Source: an uncultured Eubacteriales bacterium
Lineage (GTDB): Bacteria > Bacillota > Clostridia > Christensenellales > CAG-138
Assembly: GCA_900543475.1 (NCBI GenBank)
Contig: UQRU01000064.1
Span: forward strand, 1-11,097
Length of the DNA: 11,097 nucleotides
Reading direction: 5' to 3'
Shown here: one piece after another, positions 6,466-11,097 of the stretch
Numbering within the stretch: position 1 is the first letter of the stretch
How the letters are laid out: every line of letters begins with the position of its first letter
The notes under the pieces: model-generated
What the model saw: only the letters and a program-made list of their open reading frames with translations
What the model was told of the DNA's origin: nothing
The model's database searches: none
Position numbers and translations under genes: made by a program

Positions 6466-6500
6466 TGCCCCGGCTTCTTGCCGGGGCATTGCATTTCTCC
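6466..6500 (+). terminator. Terminator after the hydroxy-acid oxidoreductase gene
   Basis: TGCCCCGGC (6466-6474) pairs perfectly with GCCGGGGCA (6480-6488) around a 5-nt TTCTT loop, followed by the T-rich TTGCATTTC. It lies 22 nt past the stop codon. The T tract is imperfect. It may also help end transcription from the convergent DUF3784 gene. Confidence 0.7.
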
Positions 6501-6583
6501 GGCGGCTGGGGCGGCGGCTTGGACCGGCGTTGGGGGGAATTGCAGCCCTCCCGGGAGCAGGGGGCCTTGCCTAGGGCGCGGGC

Positions 6584-6898
6584 TCAGCGGCGGACCCGGT
6601 TGTTGGTGTTCATATAGATCAGGTAAAAAAGGCTCGCCAGGAAGAACAACCCCAGCCCCAGGAAGAACAGCCAATCCTGTCCCAAGGCATTCCCCAGGGC
6701 CAGGATCACCCAGCAGCCGGCCAATAGGAACATGAGCCGGGACATGTGGCGGTAGAGCTTTTTCAGGTCGTATTTCTCCTTTTCCGCCTTGGGGGCGGTG
6801 TTGTAGCCGGAGATCAGGAAGGCGCCCTTTTCCCGGCGGAATAGCCAGCCTAGCCCCAGGAACAGCAGGATGGTAAACCCGTGGATGGCCAATAGCAT
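6584..6898 (-). CDS. DUF3784 family small membrane protein, 104 aa
   Basis: A small integral membrane protein of unknown function, common in Firmicutes. It has three hydrophobic segments (about 3-20, 53-70, 75-96) and the family hallmark between the first two: GAFLISGYNT (25-34) followed by KAEKEKYD (37-44) and the KLYRHM helix. Length fits the family at about 100 aa. The ATG at 6898 is chosen because GGGGAGG lies 8 nt upstream; an ATG six codons earlier would overlap that site. The long open frame upstream of it runs into the repeat element and is not protein-like. No convincing promoter is visible between the terminator hairpin at 6938-6964 and the gene. It may depend on read-through or an unusual promoter. 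Confidence 0.85.
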   Translation of the reverse strand: MLLAIHGFTILLFLGLGWLFRREKGAFLISGYNTAPKAEKEKYDLKKLYRHMSRLMFLLAGCWVILALGNALGQDWLFFLGLGLFFLASLFYLIYMNTNNRVRR

Positions 6899-6937
6899 AA
6901 TCCGTATCCTCCCCATGGAAATGATAAGTCTTAGGAA

Positions 6938-6964
6938 AAAGGAAACGGCCGAAGGGCCGCTTCC
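6938..6964 (-). terminator. Terminator hairpin, left copy of the 27-bp direct repeat
   Basis: The arms GGAAACGGCC (6941-6950) and GGCCGCTTCC (6955-6964) form a 10-bp stem with a 4-nt loop, including one wobble. On the minus strand the hairpin is followed by TTTTTCC, a good terminator tail. Together with AAA at 6938-6940 it repeats at 7317-7343 with one mismatch in 27. I read it as the original distal part of the NlpC/P60 terminator, now separated from that gene by the inserted element. Confidence 0.7.
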
Positions 6965-7316
6965 CCAGCCTGTCGAAAACCCCCTGGGGGTTCGGGGGCC
7001 GCAATGCAGTTCGCAAAGGCCGCGCTGCGTCGGCCCGTGGGGTCTTCCTGGCGCTCCCTTGCTCACTGGGCTTCCGCCTCGCTCCTCTCGCTACTGGCGG
7101 CGCTCGGCTCCGCCCACCGGAGGCTTTAATCGGATTTGGCGGCGCAAGGTGAATTGTCCCGAAGGGACAAGAGAAGGCCCCCTGGGGGGTGTACGGCAAA
7201 TCCGCAAAAAGCCTTGCGTAGCAAGGGTTTCCCTGCATAGCTCCCTGGCCGCGCCGTAGGCGCAAGGGAGCTATGAACACCTCGAAAAAGTGGCGCAAGC
7301 CACTTTTTCGACAGCC
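6965..7316. mobile_element. Hairpin-rich, MITE-like non-coding element, copy 1
   Basis: This fills most of the 461-bp gene-free stretch 6899-7359. The 352-bp segment lies between two copies of a 27-bp terminator sequence and has short inverted ends. CTGTCGAAAA occurs at the left (6970-6979) and its complement at the right (7305-7314). Inside are many palindromes: AACCCCC/GGGGGTT (6978-6992), TTGTCCC/GGGACAA (7154-7170), CCTTGC/GCAAGG (7212-7226), ATAGCTCCCT/AGGGAGCTAT (7237-7274) and a perfect 13-bp stem-loop (7282-7311). An 8-bp pair CGGATTTG/CAAATCCG (7131-7138 and 7197-7204) brackets the centre. Three blocks recur at 11006-11097. No frame shows protein character, so any movement would need a transposase from elsewhere. 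It could alternatively be a structured RNA or a REP-type element. Confidence 0.6.
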
Positions 7317-7343
7317 AAAGGAAGCGGCCGAAGGGCCGCTTCC
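7317..7343 (-). terminator. Terminator hairpin after the NlpC/P60 gene, right copy of the direct repeat
   Basis: The perfect 10-bp arms GGAAGCGGCC (7320-7329) and GGCCGCTTCC (7334-7343) enclose a 4-nt loop. On the minus strand it lies 16 nt past the NlpC/P60 stop but is followed only by TTTGGC, a shortened T tract. The fuller tail TTTTT occurs at the other copy (6938-6964). This fits insertion of the element inside the terminator. Confidence 0.7.
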
Positions 7344-7359
7344 TGGATATTTAGTGGGA

Positions 7360-9081
7360 TTAGAAGATACGCCAAGCGCAGATGAAGTTATCGTAGCTCC
7401 AATCTCCCAGACAGGAGCGGTGAACCACCTTGCCCTCGCTGCTGGAAGCGTCGATCATGGTGCCGTCACCCATGGCAATGGCCACATGGCCGTCGAACAC
7501 GATCACATCGCCCATCTTCAGGTCGGTGAGGGAGCGTACCTTCTGGTAGTTGGAAACGCTACGCCAGCCGCTGCTGGTCAAATACTTCTGGCTGACCCCT
7601 GCCTGGCGTAGGCACCAGTAGACGAAGCCGGAGCAGTCGAAGGTATCCGGGCCCTTGCCGCCCCGCACATAGCGGGAACCCAGCTTGCTCTTGGCGGCGG
7701 AGATAAAGGCGTTGAGGCTGCCGCTGCCGGAGGTAGAGCCGGAGGAGGAACTGGAGGAAGAGCTGGAGTCGTCGCTATCCGAGGAGGAAGTGGAGCCTTC
7801 CACCGGCACATAATCCGAAGCCGCAGCTTTGGCATCGCCGGAGAACAGGGCTTGGATGGTATAGCGGCCCGCTTTTCCATCTACGCTCAGGTCGTTACGC
7901 TTTTGGAAGGCTTTGACAGCTTCTTCGGTATCCGAGCCATAATAGCCGGTGGCCTTGGCCCCCAAATACCCCAGCTCCCGGAGCTTGGATTGGACCTTTT
8001 GCACCGTATCGCCGCTCATGCCCAGGGTCAAGGCATTGGCCTCGGCATCGGAACTCATAAGCAGCTTGCGGGTGGAGGGACCGATGTGTCCGTCCACGAT
8101 CAAGCCGTTGATCTGCTGGAATAGCTTGGTGGCCGCCACCGTATCCTTGCCAAAGGTGCCGTCCGGCTCTGTGGTCAAATATCCCAGCTTGTACAGCCGT
8201 TCCTGATACTTAAGCACATCGTCGCTCTTTTCCCCATAGGAAAGGGATTTGGGAATGGCGTCTTCGCTATAGAGCATTTCACGGGTCTCTTCGCCCACTT
8301 TACCGTCCACGGTCAGGTGGTTACGCTCCTGGAAATCCCGGATGGCTGCTTCGGTCTCTTCGCCAAAATAACCGGTGGTCTTTTTCATATAATCTAATTC
8401 CACCAACCGGCTTTGCAGCTGCTCCACATCCGTACCGGATACGCCAATGCTCACCATGTATTTTTTCGCTTGGTCGCTCATGAGCAGGTCGTAGGTTTGC
8501 TGGCCCACATATCCGTCAATGGTCAGACCGTGGCTCCGCTGGAACAGCTCCACTGCTTCCTTGGTGATGGAGCCGAATTTTTCCGTGGGCACGTCGTTGT
8601 CCATATAGCCTAGCTCCATCAACCGGGCCTGGATCTTCGCTACCTCTGGGCCTTCATAGCCCTTGGAAAATAATAGCGGGGTAGGCGTGGGTATGGGCGT
8701 GGCAGTGGGGGCGGGGGTAGCGCCCGCTTGCATGCGGGCCATATCTTCCTCCAAGGAGACCACGTCGCTTTCCGCTGCCAAGGCGGTGCCGCTGGTGCGT
8801 AGGGCGGCAGTGGCGGCCTTGCTGGCGCCCGCTTCCGCCGGCGCCTTCTTGCCGGCCAGGGCGATACCGCCCCAAACGCAGCCGCCCAATATCAGCACCG
8901 CGATGCAAACCGTGGCGATAGAACGCAATTCCCCCCTTGCAAGGCCTGAACCCGTACGGGAAACAAAGCCGCCTATGCCGCCCCGCCGGGAAAACCGCCG
9001 CCGGGAAATGGCGATCCGCCGTCCCCAATTGATGAATATTTCTTTGATGGCGGCCCAGCCGCCCTTACGTTGTTTTCTCAT
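7360..9081 (-). CDS. NlpC/P60 cell-wall hydrolase with four peptidoglycan-binding repeats, 573 aa
   Basis: A membrane-anchored peptidoglycan hydrolase, probably a D-glutamyl-meso-DAP-type endopeptidase. Order, numbered from the ATG at 9081: a basic cytoplasmic tail (1-53), one membrane segment (about 54-76), a Thr/Pro-rich linker (120-135) and four PG-binding repeats (about 143-202, 213-270, 283-341, 354-412). The repeats share the GYxxxxxGxFGxxTxxAxxxFQ...VDGxxG pattern. A Ser-rich linker (429-455) precedes the NlpC/P60 domain (456-573). Catalytic Cys483 is in DCSGFV and His532 in DGHVAI. The usual third residue, in a 'IHA'-like motif, is Asp544 in MIDASS. The ATG three codons earlier is part of the TATAAT box, so 9081 is preferred. 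With no ribosome site, the mRNA looks leaderless. A terminator follows at 7317-7343. Confidence 0.93.
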   Translation of the reverse strand: MRKQRKGGWAAIKEIFINWGRRIAISRRRFSRRGGIGGFVSRTGSGLARGELRSIATVCIAVLILGGCVWGGIALAGKKAPAEAGASKAATAALRTSGTALAAESDVVSLEEDMARMQAGATPAPTATPIPTPTPLLFSKGYEGPEVAKIQARLMELGYMDNDVPTEKFGSITKEAVELFQRSHGLTIDGYVGQQTYDLLMSDQAKKYMVSIGVSGTDVEQLQSRLVELDYMKKTTGYFGEETEAAIRDFQERNHLTVDGKVGEETREMLYSEDAIPKSLSYGEKSDDVLKYQERLYKLGYLTTEPDGTFGKDTVAATKLFQQINGLIVDGHIGPSTRKLLMSSDAEANALTLGMSGDTVQKVQSKLRELGYLGAKATGYYGSDTEEAVKAFQKRNDLSVDGKAGRYTIQALFSGDAKAAASDYVPVEGSTSSSDSDDSSSSSSSSSGSTSGSGSLNAFISAAKSKLGSRYVRGGKGPDTFDCSGFVYWCLRQAGVSQKYLTSSGWRSVSNYQKVRSLTDLKMGDVIVFDGHVAIAMGDGTMIDASSSEGKVVHRSCLGDWSYDNFICAWRIF

Positions 9082-9088
9082 AGGAAAC

Positions 9089-9116
9089 ATTATACCATAA
9101 AACCGCCCGTTGCAAA
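9089..9116 (-). promoter_or_regulatory. Promoter giving a leaderless NlpC/P60 mRNA
   Basis: A perfect -10 TATAAT preceded by TGG (plus-strand 9089-9094) lies 7 nt before the ATG at 9081. The best -35 is TTTGCA (9111-9116) at 16-nt spacing. Transcription should begin at the start codon, in line with the absence of any ribosome site. Confidence 0.65.
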
Positions 9117-9210
9117 ATAAAACAATCTGTAAAGCCAGGAAACATCAGGCTTTTCTTGCAAAAGGGCATCGCCTAAGAAAAGGGGCGGGGGAAATACGCT
9201 CCGTTTCAGA

Positions 9211-9354
9211 GGGGGGGGCGGCGGCGTTTTGCGGGCCGGGGGGGCCCCCCCCCCCCCCCCCCCCAAAAACCACCCCCGGGGGGGGGCGCCCCCCCCCCCC
9301 GGGGGGGGGGTGGGGGGGCCCCCCCCCCCCCGCCGCCGCCCCCCGGGGCGCAAC
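9211..9354. other. Block of long G and C homopolymers, doubtful sequence
   Basis: Part of the gene-free stretch 9082-9462. Runs of 8 G (9211-9218), 7 G (9238-9244), 20 C (9245-9264), 9 G (9278-9286), 12 C (9289-9300), 10 G (9301-9310), 7 G (9312-9318) and 13 C (9319-9331) follow one another. Nothing else in the window resembles this. It looks like poly-G sequencing artefact or a badly resolved GC-rich hairpin rather than true sequence. The frames through it encode only Gly/Pro and are not genes. The flanks (9095-9210 and 9355-9394) show nothing beyond the promoters listed. Confidence 0.6.
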
Positions 9355-9394
9355 GGCCACCAGGGCGGCTAGGGGGAAGGGAGCAAAAAAAGGG

Positions 9395-9423
9395 TTGACG
9401 AGGGGGAAAAGGGATTGTATACT
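9395..9423 (+). promoter_or_regulatory. Promoter of the citrate-synthase-like gene
   Basis: TTGACG (9395-9400), an exact 17-nt spacer and TATACT (9418-9423) form a strong sigma-A-like promoter about 40 nt upstream of the ATG at 9463. The -10 box lies inside the palindrome at 9414-9433. Confidence 0.85.
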
Positions 9424-9433
9424 TGTATACAAT
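9414..9433. promoter_or_regulatory. 20-bp perfect palindrome over the -10 box, likely operator
   Basis: ATTGTATAC (9414-9422) and GTATACAAT (9425-9433) are perfect inverted repeats around TT. The half-site with GTATAC resembles sites used by GntR-family (FadR-type) repressors. Its position across the -10 box implies repression of the downstream gene. No such regulator is encoded in the window. Confidence 0.7.
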
Positions 9434-9462
9434 AATGCAAGAGTACAATTTGGAGGTCCACC

Positions 9463-10881
9463 ATGCCCGGCGTAACATTCAATCGGCGTACCAATCTATT
9501 AGACGAGAACATTTACAAGTACCGTTTACAGGATGTGGAGGAAGGGAATTATTTCCGCTCCATGTTTGAATACACCACCGTTCCTAAGGTTGCCTTCAAC
9601 AACCGGGTGGTGCCCATGTGTATGCCGGAGGAGATCTGGGTCACGGATACCACCTTCCGGGATGGGCAGCAGTCCCGTTCCCCCTTTACGGTGAAGCAGA
9701 TCGTAGACCTTTATAAACTTATGTCCAAGCTGGGCGGCCCCAAGGGCCTGATCCGGCAAAGCGAGTTCTTTCCCTACACGGACGCGGACCGGGCTGCCAT
9801 TGAGCAATGCATGGGCTTAGGGCTCAAGTTCCCGGAGGTCACCACCTGGATCCGGGCGGCGGAACAGGACTTTGCCCTCATCAAGGCCATGGGCATGAAG
9901 GAGACCGGCATATTGGTTTCCTGTTCGGATTATCACATTTTCCGTAAAATGAACCTGAACCGGTCCCAGGCTCTGGATAAATACCTGGGGATCATCAAGG
10001 ACGCCTTGTCCTTGGGCATCCGGCCTCGCTGCCACTTTGAGGATGTGACGCGGGCGGATTTCTACGGCTTTGTGGTACCTTTCGCCAATGAACTGGTGGC
10101 CCTTTCCAAAGAAAGCGGGATTCCCATCAAGATCCGGCTGTGCGACACCCTGGGCTTTGGCGTCACCTATCCTGGGGTCTCCCTTCCCCGGAGCGTCCAG
10201 GGCATCGTCTACGGCTTGACCCATCTGTCCGGCGTGCCCAGCGAATGCCTGGAGTGGCACGGCCACAACGATTTTTACAAGGTGGTCACCAATGCAGCTA
10301 CCGCCTGGCTCTATGGCTGCAGCGCGGTCAACGGTACCCTGCTGGGCCTCGGGGAGCGCACCGGCAATTGCCCCATCGAGGCCATGCTCATCGAGTACGC
10401 CCAGCTGCGGGGCACCAGCGACGGCATCAACTTCCCGGTGATCACCGAGATCGCCGAATATTTCGAAAAGGAGATCGGCTACCCCATCCCCTTCAACACC
10501 CCCTTTGTGGGCAACAACTTCAACGCCACCCGGGCGGGCATCCATGCGGACGGCCTGCTCAAGGACGAGGAGATCTACAATATCTTCGATACCGCCCGGC
10601 TGCTCAACCGGCCTGCCACCGTTACCGTGGACCGCTTCAGCGGCCTGGCCGGCATCGCCTATTGGATCAACGCCTATTACCGGGTGCCTAAGGAAATGGT
10701 GGTAGATAAGCACGCGACTGTTGTGGCTAAAATGAAAGAATTGATCGATCAGCAATATGACCAGGGCCGTAACACCGCCATGGGGCCCCGGGAGCTTAGG
10801 GCCATGGTAAAAGCCCTGGACCCCCAGCTGCATGACACCCTGATCTCCCTACACCGCAAGGACAAGGAAATCTACTGGTAA
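9463..10881 (+). CDS. Re-citrate-synthase-like DRE-TIM enzyme (isopropylmalate/homocitrate synthase family), 472 aa
   Basis: An acyl-CoA condensing enzyme of the HMGL-like TIM-barrel family. Metal ligands are recognisable: Asp67 in TDTTFRDGQQSRS (61-73), His266 and His268 in WHGHND (265-270), and probably Asn302 in GERTGN. The C-terminal AGIHADGLLKDEEIYNIFD (358-376) supplies the usual second-domain His361. It lacks the LeuA regulatory domain. The whole chain, including the N-terminal extension with FEYTTVPKVAFNNR (35-48), IRQSEFF and SCSDYHIF, agrees with my memory of the Clostridium kluyveri Re-citrate synthase type. That enzyme makes citrate from acetyl-CoA and oxaloacetate with opposite stereochemistry to GltA, feeding glutamate synthesis in anaerobes. 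2-Isopropylmalate or homocitrate synthase are the alternatives. The ATG has GGAGGT 5-6 nt upstream. Single gene with its own promoter, palindromic operator and terminator. Confidence 0.85.
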   Translation: MPGVTFNRRTNLLDENIYKYRLQDVEEGNYFRSMFEYTTVPKVAFNNRVVPMCMPEEIWVTDTTFRDGQQSRSPFTVKQIVDLYKLMSKLGGPKGLIRQSEFFPYTDADRAAIEQCMGLGLKFPEVTTWIRAAEQDFALIKAMGMKETGILVSCSDYHIFRKMNLNRSQALDKYLGIIKDALSLGIRPRCHFEDVTRADFYGFVVPFANELVALSKESGIPIKIRLCDTLGFGVTYPGVSLPRSVQGIVYGLTHLSGVPSECLEWHGHNDFYKVVTNAATAWLYGCSAVNGTLLGLGERTGNCPIEAMLIEYAQLRGTSDGINFPVITEIAEYFEKEIGYPIPFNTPFVGNNFNATRAGIHADGLLKDEEIYNIFDTARLLNRPATVTVDRFSGLAGIAYWINAYYRVPKEMVVDKHATVVAKMKELIDQQYDQGRNTAMGPRELRAMVKALDPQLHDTLISLHRKDKEIYW

Positions 10882-10911
10882 GATTTGCCTGTTCCATTCT
10901 TTCTTCGTGGG

Positions 10912-10941
10912 TCCCAGCCCTATCCAGGGTTGGGATCTTTT
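10912..10941 (+). terminator. Terminator of the citrate-synthase-like gene
   Basis: TCCCAGCCCT (10912-10921) pairs with AGGGTTGGGA (10926-10935) across a 4-nt loop with one G-U, followed by TCTTTT (10936-10941). It lies 30 nt past the stop codon. A good Rho-independent terminator. Confidence 0.85.
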
Positions 10942-10983
10942 GTTGCGGGGCGGGGGGCGGCGGGCGCGTAACCCGCGCACAAA

Positions 10984-11008
10984 GGGCGGGCGCCACTGGC
11001 GCCCGCCC
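10984..11008. repeat. Strong GC hairpin, presumed target site of repeat element copy 2
   Basis: GGGCGGGCGCC (10984-10994) pairs perfectly with GGCGCCCGCCC (10998-11008) around a 3-nt loop. No T tract follows in the plus direction; instead the conserved left end of the repeat element begins at once. By analogy with copy 1 it could be one of two flanking hairpin copies, the other lying beyond the window. Confidence 0.5.
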
Positions 11009-11097
11009 CAGCCTGTCGAAAAACCCCTGGGGGCTCGGGGGCCGCAGCCCCCGGAGGCTATAATCGGATTTGGCGACATGCGCGTCAAATCCGCAAA
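11006..11097. mobile_element. Same repeat element, copy 2, cut by the window end
   Basis: Three blocks match copy 1: 11006-11046 (39 of 41 identical to 6963-7003), 11051-11075 (24 of 25 identical to 7117-7141) and 11086-11097 (12 of 12 identical to 7197-7208). Between the first two blocks copy 2 has 4 bp where copy 1 has 113 bp, and between the last two 10 bp where copy 1 has 55. The short form folds compactly: GGGGGC/GCCCCC around CGCA (11037-11052) and CGGATTTG/CAAATCCG (11065-11093). It is non-coding. The right end is not in the window. Confidence 0.65.

Noticed and set aside
6899..7066. Upstream extension of the DUF3784 protein into the repeat element
   Set aside because: Would translate a terminator hairpin and repeat DNA; the ATG at 6898 has a good ribosome site and the family length.
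6435..7298. 287-codon minus-strand frame across the DUF3784 gene and repeat element
   Set aside because: Pro/Arg/Gly-rich, crosses two terminator hairpins and overlaps a better-supported gene in another frame.
6965..7316. CRISPR array or tRNA/rRNA gene within the gene-free stretch
   Set aside because: The palindromes are all different and unevenly spaced, with no direct-repeat/spacer pattern, no tRNA cloverleaf with a CCA-ready end, and no rRNA motifs.
9090..9478. Several Gly/Pro-rich frames through the G/C homopolymer block
   Set aside because: Produced only by homopolymer runs; they encode poly-Gly and poly-Pro.
9817..10833. 338-codon open frame antisense to the citrate-synthase-like gene
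   Set aside because: Low-complexity Gly/His/Val product with no motif and no ribosome site; the plus strand holds the conserved enzyme.
10984..11008. Second terminator for the citrate-synthase-like gene
   Set aside because: No T tract follows on the plus strand, a full terminator already lies at 10912-10941, and the hairpin abuts the repeat element exactly as in copy 1.

Overview
The window looks like chromosomal DNA of a GC-rich anaerobic member of the Clostridia, most likely a gut Oscillospirales-type bacterium. The reasons are the high GC content, strong AGGAGG-type ribosome sites, sigma-A-like promoters, and a set of typical Firmicutes families: YitT, a DUF2975-like/Xre pair, DUF3784, an NlpC/P60 hydrolase with peptidoglycan-binding repeats, and a Re-citrate-synthase-like enzyme known from strict anaerobes. 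The genus cannot be fixed from the sequence.

Layout. Positions 1-5265 hold six genes, all on the minus strand. In transcription order they are a GT-C (PIG-V-like) mannosyltransferase homologue, a YitT-family membrane protein, then a compact operon of a DUF2975-like membrane protein, a small Xre-type repressor and a lipoprotein. A second lipoprotein follows and ends in a clear terminator at 62-91. The operon promoter carries two near-identical operator-like palindromes whose centres lie 42 bp apart, which suggests autoregulation by the Xre protein. Divergent from the mannosyltransferase, at 5427-6443 on the plus strand, is an FMN-dependent alpha-hydroxy-acid oxidoreductase with an N-terminal Cys cluster. 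It converges on a small DUF3784 membrane protein (6584-6898, minus). Upstream of that gene is a gene-free stretch of about 460 bp, nearly filled by a hairpin-rich repeat element. An NlpC/P60 cell-wall hydrolase follows (7360-9081, minus). A gene-free stretch (9082-9462) contains a suspicious block of long G and C homopolymers and then a strong plus-strand promoter with a 20-bp perfect palindrome. This drives a Re-citrate-synthase/isopropylmalate-synthase-like gene (9463-10881). The window ends inside a second copy of the repeat element.

How it works together. The DUF2975-like/Xre/lipoprotein cluster reads as a small self-regulated envelope module. The NlpC/P60 protein, mannosyltransferase and lipoproteins also act at the envelope, but nothing ties them into one pathway. 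The hydroxy-acid oxidoreductase and citrate-forming enzyme are separate metabolic genes. The least ordinary feature is the repeat family. Copy 1 (about 352 bp) sits between two copies of a 27-bp terminator hairpin sequence, as if it had inserted into the NlpC gene's terminator and duplicated it. Copy 2 begins directly after a different strong hairpin downstream of the citrate synthase-like gene. This points to a non-coding, MITE-like element that targets terminator hairpins. Two genes (mannosyltransferase and NlpC/P60) also appear to be leaderless, each with an extended -10 box placed so that transcription would start at the start codon.
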